Shown here: piece by piece, positions 17,997 through 26,545 of the stretch
Numbering within the stretch: the stretch's first letter is position 1
Layout of the letters: every line of letters begins with the position of its first letter
Origin: an uncultured Myxococcales bacterium
GTDB lineage: Bacteria; Myxococcota_A; UBA9042; CAIXZC01
Length of the DNA: 64,000 bases
NCBI GenBank assembly: GCA_903895725.1
Contig: CAITUV010000064.1
Span: 1 to 64,000, forward strand
Direction of reading: 5' to 3'
Notes under the pieces: generated by a model
Database searches by the model: none
Seen by the model: the letters and a program-made list of their open reading frames with translations, nothing else
Told to the model about the DNA's origin: nothing
Program-made: the position numbers and the translations under genes

Positions 17997-19730
17997 CTAG
18001 TATTTCCGTTCCTTGGGTTCGAAGAGCCCCAGGATGACAGGCTTCCAACTGGGCTTCATCTTCTTCTCCGCGATATCCCAGGTCACCACGGTGTGGCGCA
18101 GGAAGTTCTCGTCATCCCGCTTGGGGAAGTCGGTGCGGAAATGGCTGCCGCGGCTCTCCTTGCGGACTGCGGCCCCATAGACGATGGCCTCGGCCATGGC
18201 GAGGTTCCCTTCCACCTCGAGGGCCATGACCAGCGCCTGGTTGAACTTCATCCCGGAGTAGCTCACGGAGACGTTCTCGAACCGCTTCTGGAGGTTCTTG
18301 ACCTCCTTGAACGCGTCCTTGAGCTCTTCCTCCTTCCGGAAGATGCCGACCTTCTCGGCCATGAGCCTGCCGAGCTCGTCCCGAATGGTACCGGCCTTCT
18401 CGGTCCCCTTGGACTCGGTGAGGCGCTTGAACTTGGCCAGCTCCTCGTCGAGCCCCTGCTTGAGCGCTCCGTCTCCCTTCTTGAGCGCGCTCTTGGACAG
18501 CACGTAGTCGGCCGCTGCTTCGCCCGCGAACTTGCCGAACACCAGCGTCTCGAGGAGGGAGTTGCCACCCAGGCGGTTGGCACCGTGGACGCTGACGCAG
18601 GCGCACTCGCCGGCCGCGTAAAATCCTTCCACGCACGTGGCGCCGTTCTCGTCCGTGTCGATTCCGCCCATGGTGTAGTGCTGGCCGGGGCGGACGGGGA
18701 TCGGCGTGGTGATGGGGTCCACCCCCACGAAGTTCATGGCGATGTCCCGGATGCCGGGCAGGCGCTCCATGATCTTCTCGGCTCCGAGGTGGCGGATGTC
18801 GAGGTTGATGAAGTTCCCGTTCACGCCGCGGCCCTCGTTGATCTCGCGCTGCATGTTGCGGGCCACGATGTCACGCGGGGCCGTCTCCATGGCCTTGGCG
18901 GAATCGGAGTAGTTCTTGAGGAACCGCTCGCCATCCTTGTTGGTCAGGAAGCCGCCCTCGCCCCGGCAGCCCTCGGTCATCAGGATCCCGGTGGGGAAGA
19001 GCGTCGTCGGGTGGAACTGGACGAACTCCATGTCCTTCATCGGCACGCCGGCCCAGTACGGAATCGCCAGCCCCAGGCCGGTGGAAATCACCGCATTGGT
19101 GGTGGGCAGGTACACACGGCCCGCTCCGCCCGTGGCGAAGATCACGGCCTCGGCCATGATGGCCTCGACCTTGCCCGTGGCCAGGTGATAGGCGATGACG
19201 CCCCGGCACTTCCCTTCCTCGATGACGAGGCGGGTGACCATCCACTCGTCGTAGATCTTGAAGTTGTCCCGCTCCGACGCGTGCTCGTACCGGACGGCCT
19301 GCTCGTAAAGCGTGTGCAGGATCACGTGGCCGGTCTTGTCCGCTGCGTAGCAGGTGCGCGGGAACCCGGCGCCGCCGAACGGACGCTGGGCCACACGGCC
19401 GTCCCCCATGCGGGAGAACGGGCATCCCCAGTGCTCGAGCTCGAGGATGACGCCCGGCGCTGCGGTGGTGAACTTGAGCGCGGCCGGCTGGTCGGCCAGG
19501 TAGTCGGCTCCCTTGATCGTGTCGAACGCATGCTTCTCGACCGAGTCGAAGCCGCCCCGGGGGTTGTTGCCCATGGCCGCGTTGATTCCACCCTGGGCCG
19601 CACCGGAATGCGAGCGCACCGGGTGCACCTTGGTGAGCACGGCCACGTTGACGTTCTTCTGGTTGACGGCGATGGCAGCCCGAAGTCCTGCAAGCCCGGC
19701 GCCGACGACGACTACATCGTGGTAGATCAT
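17997..19730 (-). CDS. sdhA: Succinate dehydrogenase flavoprotein subunit
   Basis: SdhA oxidises succinate to fumarate with covalently bound FAD. The 577 residues show the dinucleotide fold VVVVGAGLAGLRAA at the N-terminus, the flavinylation site RSHSGAAQGG (His within it), the active-site stretch PGQHYTMGGIDT, and the C-terminal helical domain. GGAGGT precedes the ATG. Only 4 bp separate it from the upstream membrane-anchor gene. The complex is at the inner membrane and serves both the TCA cycle and the respiratory chain. The direction (oxidase or fumarate reductase) cannot be read from sequence alone. Confidence 0.95.
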   Translation of the reverse strand: MIYHDVVVVGAGLAGLRAAIAVNQKNVNVAVLTKVHPVRSHSGAAQGGINAAMGNNPRGGFDSVEKHAFDTIKGADYLADQPAALKFTTAAPGVILELEHWGCPFSRMGDGRVAQRPFGGAGFPRTCYAADKTGHVILHTLYEQAVRYEHASERDNFKIYDEWMVTRLVIEEGKCRGVIAYHLATGKVEAIMAEAVIFATGGAGRVYLPTTNAVISTGLGLAIPYWAGVPMKDMEFVQFHPTTLFPTGILMTEGCRGEGGFLTNKDGERFLKNYSDSAKAMETAPRDIVARNMQREINEGRGVNGNFINLDIRHLGAEKIMERLPGIRDIAMNFVGVDPITTPIPVRPGQHYTMGGIDTDENGATCVEGFYAAGECACVSVHGANRLGGNSLLETLVFGKFAGEAAADYVLSKSALKKGDGALKQGLDEELAKFKRLTESKGTEKAGTIRDELGRLMAEKVGIFRKEEELKDAFKEVKNLQKRFENVSVSYSGMKFNQALVMALEVEGNLAMAEAIVYGAAVRKESRGSHFRTDFPKRDDENFLRHTVVTWDIAEKKMKPSWKPVILGLFEPKERKY

Positions 19731-19734
19731 CGCG

Positions 19735-20112
19735 TTACCTCCACAGGAAGAAGTAGGGGATGGAGCCGAGGGACACGGCCGCGGTAAACGCCGCGGCCAC
19801 CCAGAACATCGAGCGCTGGAGCCGGGTCACCCCGAACCAGTCCGCGACGATGATGCGGATCCCGTTGAACATGTGGAACAGCACTGCGACGAGCAGGAGC
19901 CACTCGGCCACGTGGAACAGTGGCGTATTGTAGGCCGCCATCATGTCCTTGAACTCCTGTCCGGACAACAAGACCTTGTGGAGGCTGAACAGGTGCAGGA
20001 GCAGGTAGAGCACCAGGGCGACGCCCGTCACGCGCTGGCCGATGAAAGAGAGCATCCCGGCATGCCAGTTGCGGGTGGTCTCGTCGACATAGCGAAGCTT
20101 CATGAGTCCCAT
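19735..20112 (-). CDS. sdhC: Succinate dehydrogenase membrane anchor, cytochrome b (SdhC-like)
   Basis: The 125-residue protein has three hydrophobic segments. GQRVTGVALVLYLLLHLF is the family signature near the quinone site, and FHMFNGIRIIVADW supplies a likely heme-ligand histidine. GGAGGT lies 7 bp before the ATG at 20112; a second ATG at 20103 is weaker. It sits between the other anchor gene and sdhA, 12 bp and 4 bp away. The names C and D for the two anchors are interchangeable at this level of divergence. Confidence 0.85.
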   Translation of the reverse strand: MGLMKLRYVDETTRNWHAGMLSFIGQRVTGVALVLYLLLHLFSLHKVLLSGQEFKDMMAAYNTPLFHVAEWLLLVAVLFHMFNGIRIIVADWFGVTRLQRSMFWVAAAFTAAVSLGSIPYFFLWR

Positions 20113-20124
20113 GGGGCCACCTCC

Positions 20125-20508
20125 TTACACTTTGCCGAGGGAGAAGCCGACGAAGCGCCCCAGGATGGCAAGCCCGAGCCCGAAGGCCACGAGCCCGACG
20201 ATCCACAGGGTCCACGCCAGAGTCTTCCTCGTGCACGGCTGGGGGTTGTAGTCGCAGATCACGTTGTACGTCCCGTTGAGCGCATGATAGAGCCCGGCAG
20301 CCAGCAGGAGGCCGTCGAACACCATCCAGAAGATGGGCGACGACGAAAACCTCCAGGCCGTGCTGGCCGGAGCCGTCAGCGTCTCCTTCGAGAACAGCCG
20401 CGAGTAATGCAGCACAAGGAAGTGCCCCATGAGTCCGACGGCCAGCAGGATCGCCGTGACACGCTGGAGCAACCAGTTCCACCCCGGAACTCTGCTCTTG
20501 GACAGCAT
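20125..20508 (-). CDS. sdhD: Succinate dehydrogenase second membrane anchor (SdhD-like)
   Basis: The 127-residue protein has three predicted membrane helices. WNWLLQRVTAILLAVGL matches the anchor-subunit signature, and YHALNGTYNVICDY carries the conserved His and Asp-Tyr of SdhD-type subunits. A GGGGGT site lies before the ATG. It is the first gene of the four-gene sdh operon. With its partner it would bind heme b and quinone. Confidence 0.85.
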   Translation of the reverse strand: MLSKSRVPGWNWLLQRVTAILLAVGLMGHFLVLHYSRLFSKETLTAPASTAWRFSSSPIFWMVFDGLLLAAGLYHALNGTYNVICDYNPQPCTRKTLAWTLWIVGLVAFGLGLAILGRFVGFSLGKV

Positions 20509-20720
20509 TTCTACCCCCCTCCCAAACGGCTGCTTGCGTCTGTCGTTGACCCCTCGAGTCGCCCAGGCCGCCGTTTGCCCTGAGCGAGGAGCGCAGCGAC
20601 GAGTCGAACGGGTGGAGCCTGTTCCTGGCCACCCGTCTCGATATAACCGCGCCGCACTCTAGACCCATCGATCATCGCGCGCAAGAGGGAAACGCGGGGG
20701 GTCTAAGGTCGACCAATCTC
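20509..20720. other. Spacer upstream of the sdh operon
   Basis: These 212 bases must carry the sdh promoter unless the operon is read through from the upstream gene. A minus-strand TTATAT (about 20646) could be a -10 box but has no good -35 partner. A GAGCGAGGAGCGCAGCGACG stretch near 20583 resembles a common dispersed motif and has no clear role. No gene was seen. Confidence 0.4.
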
Positions 20721-23279
20721 TCAGAAGTTCGTCTTTCCCGAGGCGCCGTCGCCGCCGGTGGCACCGGAGTTGCCCATGGACTTGCCGCCAGCACCGCCCT
20801 GGCCGCCCATGCCGACGAGCTCGAACTGGTTGGAGGTGAGGTAGCCGGTGGCCAGGTTGGGGCTGGCACCGAACAGGTAGATTCCGTAGGACGGGCCGCC
20901 GCAACCGCCGCCGCCGCCGCCTCCATGTCCGCCGTTGCCGCCGTTGCCGCCGAATCCGCCGGCATCTGCGCACCAGGCAGACCCCTTGTCCTCGCCGCTG
21001 CCGCCGCCGGTCTTGCCCTTGCCCCCTTCACCGCCCACGCCGCCGGCACCCCCGCGGCCGCCGTCGCCGCCAAAGCCGGTCTGGAACACGTTCTTCTTGA
21101 GCTGCGGAAGGGACGTGGCCAGGGGATCGCCGGCGATGAACACCGCAAACGAAGCCCCGCCCGAGCTGCCCCCCTTGCCACCGGTGGCCGCGCATCCGCC
21201 CGAGCCGCCGCCGCCCCCGCTGCCGCCCACGTCGGTGTACTTGACCAGGGTCACGCTGCCGCACGACAGCGTTTCGACGCCGCCGCCTGCACCGCCGCCG
21301 CCACCGCCGCTGCCGTGGCTCCCGGTCCCGCCGTCGCCGCCCTGGGAGGCAATCCAGAGCCCGCTGGACACGTTTCCATTGGGATTGGTGCACGAGAATG
21401 ACGTGGCCCCGTTGGCACCATCGGCCCCATCCTTGCCGGGCTTTCCGAGCGACTGGAGGAATGCGGATCCGTCCGGCGTCTTGGGGACGTTGCACACGTT
21501 GCACCCGTCAGCGTTCGACAGGAGGCCGTCGTACCCGGGCTGCCCCCCCTTGCCACCGGTCTGCCCCTGGCCATCCTTGCCCCACTCGGCGGCCTGCTGG
21601 GTCTGGTTGTAAGGGATGCTCTTGGGCTGCGACCCGGACTCATCGAAATCGGGGCAGACGCCGTTGCCGCCGTCGCCGCCATCAGTCGCAGCACCGTCGC
21701 ACGTGGTCTTGCCCCCCTTGCCCGGCTCGGTCCAGTCGGCCCCCACGCACTTGTCGTGGAGGATGTCGTAGGCCCCTTCGCCGACCGTTCCGTCCTGGCC
21801 GACGGCCCCGTCCGCCCCTTCACTTCCGTTGGTCCCGTTACGGCCGTTGCCCGCCACCACGACGTTGCTCACCAGCTTGACCGCATCGTTGCAGTTGTTG
21901 ACGTAGATCGCGTAGCTGCTCCCCCCTTCCTCGATGGCATCGCCGCCGAACACGTGGAAGCCCGACAGGGTCGTCGGGATGTCGAGGATGTCGATGCAGT
22001 TGACCGCCCCGGGCATCTCGGCCACGAACGGCAGGCCCATGATCACCGTCTGGTTGATGGCCGGATTGCGCAGCTTGAAGTCGACGCTGTAGCCCCCGTA
22101 CACGTGGATTCCCGCCTCCAGCATGACGGACTCGGAGTACACGCCGGTGGCCACGTACACGTGAGGACGGTTCATCTGCACGGCCAGCTCGATGCCCTGC
22201 TGCACGGTCAGCACCGGGTCGTCGATGGTCCCCGCACCCACCTCGTCGTCGCCGTTCTTGGCCACGAAGATGCCCGATGCCACCACACCGTCGATACCGT
22301 CGCAGTTGGCATCACCGAAAGTATCCGGGTCGTCGTCGTTGGAGCTGAACGCACACTCGCAGCCGTCGTTGGGATTGTCGTTGACGTCGAAGAAGCCGCT
22401 TTCGCACTTCCAGCCGCAGACCGGGACTGCGCCGCTCTTGTCGCAGGCCCCGGCCGAGTGAGCGGCCGTCATGCTCTTGCAGGAGTTGTTGCACACGCCG
22501 CAGTGGGCGTCCGTGTCATACTTGCCGGTGGCCGGGTTGAGCATGCCGTCGTCGATGACGCCGTTGCAGTCGTTGTCCTTGGCATCGCAGATCTCGTCGG
22601 GGAGGGTGCACTGTCCCCAGCCGGCGGCCTCGCAGAACTGGACGCCGTAGCAGACATCGGTGCCGCTCTTCTGCTTGCAGGCTTTCTCGAGTCCGAGGCT
22701 GGCCTGAGAGCACTCGCAGGTCCCGGAGCTCGGGGTGCACAGCTTGGTCGAGGTACCACCGATCTGGGTATCCTGGCAGGCATACCCGCCCTTGCACGGC
22801 TCGAACTCGCAGGGAGCGAGGCAGTACTTCTGGTTGGCGCCGAAGTTGACGCAGCGGCCGCCCGAGCACTGGAGATCGGACGTGCAGGGCTCGCAGCTTC
22901 GATCGAGGTCGGGCACGCAGATGAAGACCATGTCGGGCCCGATATTGACCCCCACGCAGTTGTAACCGTTGGGGCAGTCCTCGACGCAGAGGCTGGTGCA
23001 GATGTAGCCGTCCAGCCCCTCGATGCAGAAGCCGCTCTTGCAGTCATCGTTGGAAGTGCAGGGCGCTCCGAACTCGCCGGGCTGCGGTGCCACCGAGTCC
23101 CCCCGCAGCTTGCCGTCGCCCCATCCGCTGACGTCGAGGTCTCCGCTTCCCGTGCCGTCCCCGGGAAGGACGTCCCCGGAGGAAAGATCCTGGCCGGCCA
23201 GATCGGTCTCGGTCACCCCTCCACCCGAGCAAGCGCACGCAAGCAGCGACATGAGTGCCAGGCTAGCAATCCTCTTCAT
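20721..23279 (-). CDS. Lipoprotein with Cys-rich module and glycine-rich beta-helix-like domain (852 aa)
   Basis: A short lipoprotein signal (Cys15 or Cys17) and an acidic linker precede the Cys-rich module (about 65-255) shared with the lipoproteins starting at 17180, 42152 and 55127. A single MopE-type motif (EICDAKDNDCNGVIDD) closes the module. A DUF1565/pectate-lyase-like segment follows (about 325-470: DDPVLTVQQGIELAVQ ... VYVATGVYSESVML). The rest to the C-terminus is very glycine-rich (GGxGG runs) with scattered cysteines, resembling glycine-rich passenger or ice-binding-like solenoids. A clear AGGAGGT precedes the ATG. It probably forms a surface fibre or adhesin-like coat; this is inferred from composition. 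Confidence 0.8.
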   Translation of the reverse strand: MKRIASLALMSLLACACSGGGVTETDLAGQDLSSGDVLPGDGTGSGDLDVSGWGDGKLRGDSVAPQPGEFGAPCTSNDDCKSGFCIEGLDGYICTSLCVEDCPNGYNCVGVNIGPDMVFICVPDLDRSCEPCTSDLQCSGGRCVNFGANQKYCLAPCEFEPCKGGYACQDTQIGGTSTKLCTPSSGTCECSQASLGLEKACKQKSGTDVCYGVQFCEAAGWGQCTLPDEICDAKDNDCNGVIDDGMLNPATGKYDTDAHCGVCNNSCKSMTAAHSAGACDKSGAVPVCGWKCESGFFDVNDNPNDGCECAFSSNDDDPDTFGDANCDGIDGVVASGIFVAKNGDDEVGAGTIDDPVLTVQQGIELAVQMNRPHVYVATGVYSESVMLEAGIHVYGGYSVDFKLRNPAINQTVIMGLPFVAEMPGAVNCIDILDIPTTLSGFHVFGGDAIEEGGSSYAIYVNNCNDAVKLVSNVVVAGNGRNGTNGSEGADGAVGQDGTVGEGAYDILHDKCVGADWTEPGKGGKTTCDGAATDGGDGGNGVCPDFDESGSQPKSIPYNQTQQAAEWGKDGQGQTGGKGGQPGYDGLLSNADGCNVCNVPKTPDGSAFLQSLGKPGKDGADGANGATSFSCTNPNGNVSSGLWIASQGGDGGTGSHGSGGGGGGAGGGVETLSCGSVTLVKYTDVGGSGGGGGSGGCAATGGKGGSSGGASFAVFIAGDPLATSLPQLKKNVFQTGFGGDGGRGGAGGVGGEGGKGKTGGGSGEDKGSAWCADAGGFGGNGGNGGHGGGGGGGCGGPSYGIYLFGASPNLATGYLTSNQFELVGMGGQGGAGGKSMGNSGATGGDGASGKTNF

Positions 23280-23326
23280 CCGTACCTCCTATTCCATTGA
23301 GCCGGTTCCATTGAGCCGGCCATTCC

Positions 23327-23875
23327 TTAGTCGGATTGCCCCTCTGCGTCAAGCGGAAAACGCCCGGACAAGACCCGATGGGCCACGGTGGCCAGCCTCA
23401 CGCGGTCGTCCGGCAGCCCCCGTTCCCCTGCGGTCGCAGCCTGGATCCCGGCCAGCACCCGATTGAGCAGCTCGAGGTTCAGCACCTGGGCGGCCGGCAG
23501 CTGTTCCAACGCGCCTTCTTGAGCGAAATTCAACGGGCAGGCGGTCCGGCTCCCGTCGTCGAGCTGGAGCGGCAACCCCTGGGTGCGGCAGATGATCGGC
23601 CGCTCGTCATAGACCGCGCAGCGATGCTCCACCAGGAAGACGCAGTGCAAACCGGCCCGCAACCGCCTGGCCACCTCGAGTGCGATCGGCTCCGGAAGCG
23701 CCCGGGCCGAGGCCTCGACGGCTTCTGCTTCCACCGGGAAGACCCCGAAGTCGACCTCGCAGCATTCCGAGCAGCCCGGCGCACACCGCATCCACCGCCC
23801 CTGCGACGCAACGATCCGATCGGCCAGCTCGGCCACCTTGGTCCGCAATGCCGTAAGCCTGGGATCAACGGCCAT
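23327..23875 (-). CDS. YkgJ-family cysteine-cluster protein
   Basis: The 182-residue protein has the CxxxCxxCC cluster (Cys31, 35, 38, 39), then a Cys near FLVEHRCAVYDERPIICR, the pattern of the PF03692 zinc- or iron-chelating family. Members are small cytoplasmic proteins of unsettled role. GGAGGATCCC precedes the ATG at 23875. The frame continues upstream through a repeat element and would add a leader that imitates a signal peptide (VLFVLFVPCVLLVLCL). I reject that extension because it is the translation of the 9-bp repeats. Confidence 0.85.
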   Translation of the reverse strand: MAVDPRLTALRTKVAELADRIVASQGRWMRCAPGCSECCEVDFGVFPVEAEAVEASARALPEPIALEVARRLRAGLHCVFLVEHRCAVYDERPIICRTQGLPLQLDDGSRTACPLNFAQEGALEQLPAAQVLNLELLNRVLAGIQAATAGERGLPDDRVRLATVAHRVLSGRFPLDAEGQSD

Positions 23876-23925
23876 GGGATCCTCCTCGGGCGGCGACGGC
23901 GGCGGCGGGGGCGGCGGCGAAAGAC

Positions 23926-24135
23926 ATAGGACCAATAGGACACATGGGACGAATAGGACAAATAGGACCCGCCGCCGCCCCAATAGGACGAAAGGCCCCT
24001 ATCGCTGGATTGGCTTCCTAGCATGAACAGCCGAGTAGCCCCCTCGGCCTCACAGTCAAACCCACCCCCTAGCTCCGCGCCGCCCCCTATGCCTTCTATG
24101 CGTCCTATGCGTCCTATGCGTCCTATTCGTCCTAT
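23926..24135. mobile_element. Dispersed intergenic element, copy 1 (TIRs of 9-bp units)
   Basis: A left arm (23926-23959) made of 9-bp units of type GAATAGGAC is mirrored by a right arm (24102-24135) of GTCCTATTC-type units; about 30 of 34 positions pair. Between them lies a core starting with GCCGCCGCC and a conserved segment near 23990-24040. A GGCGGC-rich block precedes the left arm. The right arm ends 7 bp from the stop codon of the lipoprotein gene at 24143. It is homologous to the copy at 50786-51059. It encodes no protein, so it could be a non-autonomous mobile element or an intergenic palindrome family. Confidence 0.7.
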
Positions 24136-24142
24136 CACTTCC

Positions 24143-25768
24143 TTACTCCAGCCACACGTCCAGCACATACGCACCCACCAGCGGCACGCCCCCTTCGAAG
24201 TACGTGTCCGCCACCATCCAGTAGCGCCCGGGCGGGACCCAGATGAAGAATTCGACGTCGTCCCGGGCCAGACACGCCAGCGGCGAGTCCCCGTCGAGCA
24301 GATGCACATCGATGTCCTGTCCCACGCCGACGATGTCATCCACCTTCACGTGGATGGTTGCCGCCTGCTCCAGGTTCAAGACGTAGAAGTACTCGGGGCC
24401 GGCCTCGTTGGCAGGTGAGCAGTTGTACAGAGGAAACTCCCACGAGCTGGAGTCCGCCGTGTTTCGGGCATCGGAGAACGGGAATGACTTGATACGGAAC
24501 GGGCATTCCCGGGTGCCGATTTGCGCCGCACACGCGTTCCAGACTTCCGGGTCGATGTCCCGGGCATCCACCAGGAAATACGAGACCGGATCCCCCATGC
24601 CGGTCCATGCCCGGGCAATGAACTCCTTCCAGTTTTCGATGCCCGGGATGGTCTGGCAACCGGCCGACCAGTTGTCGACATGGGCATAGCCGAGCGGCGC
24701 ATCCACCGACGCCATATGGATGTTGTGACCCGCTCCGGTCCGATCGTGGTCCGGGTCGGTCTGTGGCGGATACCATCCGTTGCGATCGCTGTCCCAATGG
24801 CCGTTCTTGTTAGCATCGTCGCGGACCTGGTAGCTTTCCTCGTCGATGTGGAGCGCGTTGTAGGTCTTGTGCCAGCCGTTCCGGTAGGGGTAGACCCGGT
24901 TCGGCCGCAGCGACGAGCTGCTGTGAAAGCCGAAATCGTAGGCACCGGTATCGGTGTTGACCGGGAACTCGCGGACGTGACGCGTCCCCTGGTCGTCGCT
25001 CCACAGGAGGACCAGGGTATCGTTGAACAGGTTGGGTGCGTTTCCATTCCAGGCGAAGGTACCGGGGTAGGCCCCCCGAATCCCGACGACGGTCCGGACC
25101 CCCGGTGTAACGTCCATGGGGTGACCGGTGGTCCGCTCCGCAATGTCCCGATACAGGTACCAGGCCTCGTCCTCGCTGAGGTATTGTCCGCCGGAAGGTA
25201 GCTCGTAGCATCGGTACGGCTCGGTCCACTTCGCCGCTCGCTCGAACAGCGGCATGTCATCCTGGTACGAGGGCAGGACGATGTCCTCGCGGCCCTCGAC
25301 GGAGAGCTTCTCGTGGCCGGGCGGGTCCGGGTCGAGCCAGGCAATCCAGTCCTTCCCCATCTCCACGCCCTCACGGTTCCAGGGAAGGGCCGGAGGCAGC
25401 ATGGCCGGCAAAGGGCCCGGATCGTACGGCTCGAACTGGTAGTTGAGACCGCAATTGACCGGGGCGGGAACGTCGGACGAGTCGGACGGGTCAGACGGGG
25501 CAGACCAGTCAGACGAGTCAGACGAGTCGGACGGGTCGGCCCCCTCGGCATCGCTCGGCGCAGGCCCCACGACGTCGCTCGGGGCAGGAAGGTCGGACGT
25601 TTCCCACTCTGCGTCCGTGCTGGGCGCCTGCGTGTCGGCTCCGGCACCGTCGCCCTGGCCGGTCACATCGGACGCCGGGGTCCCCTTCTTGTCGTTGCTT
25701 CCGCACGCGGCGAGGAGTCCGAGCCCGACTGCCAGGACCGCTGCAATTCTCCTGCGGATGAGGATCAT
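24143..25768 (-). CDS. Lipoprotein with YkuD-like (L,D-transpeptidase-like) motif
   Basis: This 541-residue protein has a lipobox (LAAC, Cys22) and a Ser/Asp/Pro linker encoded by short repeats (about residues 75-100). The main domain holds HNIHMASVDAPLGYAHVDNW directly followed by SAGCQTI. A His ... S-x-G-C-x arrangement resembles the YkuD L,D-transpeptidase active site and related phage-like domains. The last 100 residues look like a separate beta domain of the bacterial pre-peptidase type (IHVKVDDIVGVGQDIDVHLL). The start at 25768 is preferred over 25783 because ATGGAG upstream supplies a ribosome binding site. Enzyme activity is uncertain. Confidence 0.65.
   Translation of the reverse strand: MILIRRRIAAVLAVGLGLLAACGSNDKKGTPASDVTGQGDGAGADTQAPSTDAEWETSDLPAPSDVVGPAPSDAEGADPSDSSDSSDWSAPSDPSDSSDVPAPVNCGLNYQFEPYDPGPLPAMLPPALPWNREGVEMGKDWIAWLDPDPPGHEKLSVEGREDIVLPSYQDDMPLFERAAKWTEPYRCYELPSGGQYLSEDEAWYLYRDIAERTTGHPMDVTPGVRTVVGIRGAYPGTFAWNGNAPNLFNDTLVLLWSDDQGTRHVREFPVNTDTGAYDFGFHSSSSLRPNRVYPYRNGWHKTYNALHIDEESYQVRDDANKNGHWDSDRNGWYPPQTDPDHDRTGAGHNIHMASVDAPLGYAHVDNWSAGCQTIPGIENWKEFIARAWTGMGDPVSYFLVDARDIDPEVWNACAAQIGTRECPFRIKSFPFSDARNTADSSSWEFPLYNCSPANEAGPEYFYVLNLEQAATIHVKVDDIVGVGQDIDVHLLDGDSPLACLARDDVEFFIWVPPGRYWMVADTYFEGGVPLVGAYVLDVWLE
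25471..25540 (-). repeat. Short repeats encoding a Ser/Asp/Pro linker
   Basis: GACGAGTCGGACGGGTCAGA-type units repeat inside the lipoprotein gene at 24143-25768. The coding strand is the complement, giving DPSDSSDSSDW-like residues. The same unit is used in the opposite sense at 7380-7488. Confidence 0.75.
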
Positions 25769-25965
25769 CGTTTCAGTCTCCATGGGCCGATTCGGACCCC
25801 TGTGCGACGTCCTGGCAGATGCGGATCGTCTCGTTCCTTCGTTCTGCCGGTCGCCAGCTTACCCGCCAACCGGGTTTGGAGCAACGTCGACGCGGCGTCT
25901 TCCCACGGACTGCCGTGGGGTCACTTCTCCCCCGTTATCGTCACGAGAACGGATTTCGCGCACCC

Positions 25966-26364
25966 CTACAGGCCGCAATCGGATGACCAGGCCCCTCCTT
26001 CGACGCGGAAGCTGCCGGCCACATAGGCCCGATTGGGAACCAGACAGAGGATCTCCATGCCCTCCTCTTCGTCCGCGACGAACCCGTGCCACTCGTCCGG
26101 CTCGACAAGAGCGGCCGTTCCGGGCGCCAGAACGACCCGACCTTCCGCATGGCGCAGGATGCCGCGTCCGGACAGCACGAGGATCTCGTGCTCGTAGTCG
26201 TGGCGGTGATAGGGCGTCCTCCCACCGGGGGCGAGCGTGAAGACCCGCATGGTGAAGTTCGGGGCGCCTTCCATCCGCCCCAGCACCACCCGGACCTCCA
26301 CCCGATCGGCCCCTTCCATCGAAACGGGAGCTGCCTCGACCTCTTTGACTCGCTGGATCTTCAT
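25966..26364 (-). CDS. Cupin-domain protein
   Basis: A 132-residue single-domain cupin. Motif 1 is PYHRHDYEHEILVLSGRG with two His and a Glu as likely metal ligands; motif 2 contains PDEWHGF. Such small cupins may bind metals, sugars or act as isomerases or dioxygenases, and no substrate can be named. GAGGAGGAAG lies before the ATG at 26364. It is divergent from the CARDB protein, with an 8-bp inverted repeat at 26382-26400 in the intervening DNA that could serve as an operator. Confidence 0.85.
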   Translation of the reverse strand: MKIQRVKEVEAAPVSMEGADRVEVRVVLGRMEGAPNFTMRVFTLAPGGRTPYHRHDYEHEILVLSGRGILRHAEGRVVLAPGTAALVEPDEWHGFVADEEEGMEILCLVPNRAYVAGSFRVEGGAWSSDCGL

Positions 26365-26381
26365 GACAACGCTTCCTCCTC

Positions 26382-26400
26382 GCCGAGACGCGGTCTCGGC
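26382..26400. promoter_or_regulatory. Perfect inverted repeat in a divergent promoter region
   Basis: GCCGAGAC (26382-26389) and GTCTCGGC (26393-26400) are separated by 3 bp, lying 18 bp upstream of the cupin start. The size and spacing suit a dimeric regulator, but no regulator gene is adjacent. Confidence 0.35.
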
Positions 26401-26545
26401 CCCTCTCTTCTACCGCTTTTGCGGGAAGATCACTACCGCCAGGGGAGCGCCCCCGTCGTCCCGAATCGGAACTGGAGGCTCCAGGCGGTGCTGGAATCCT
26501 TGTCCACGATTCGCTAGGATCGCGGCCAGCAGGAGGTGGAGTCCC

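Noticed and set aside
23876..23983. Signal peptide extension of the YkgJ-type protein
   Set aside because: The hydrophobic leader is encoded by the repeat element, and a good ribosome site and family-consistent start lie at 23875.
24083..24135. CRISPR-like or SSR-only reading of the 9-bp units
   Set aside because: Units are too short and uninterrupted for CRISPR; the inverted counterpart arm and second genomic copy make a structured element a better reading than a simple microsatellite.
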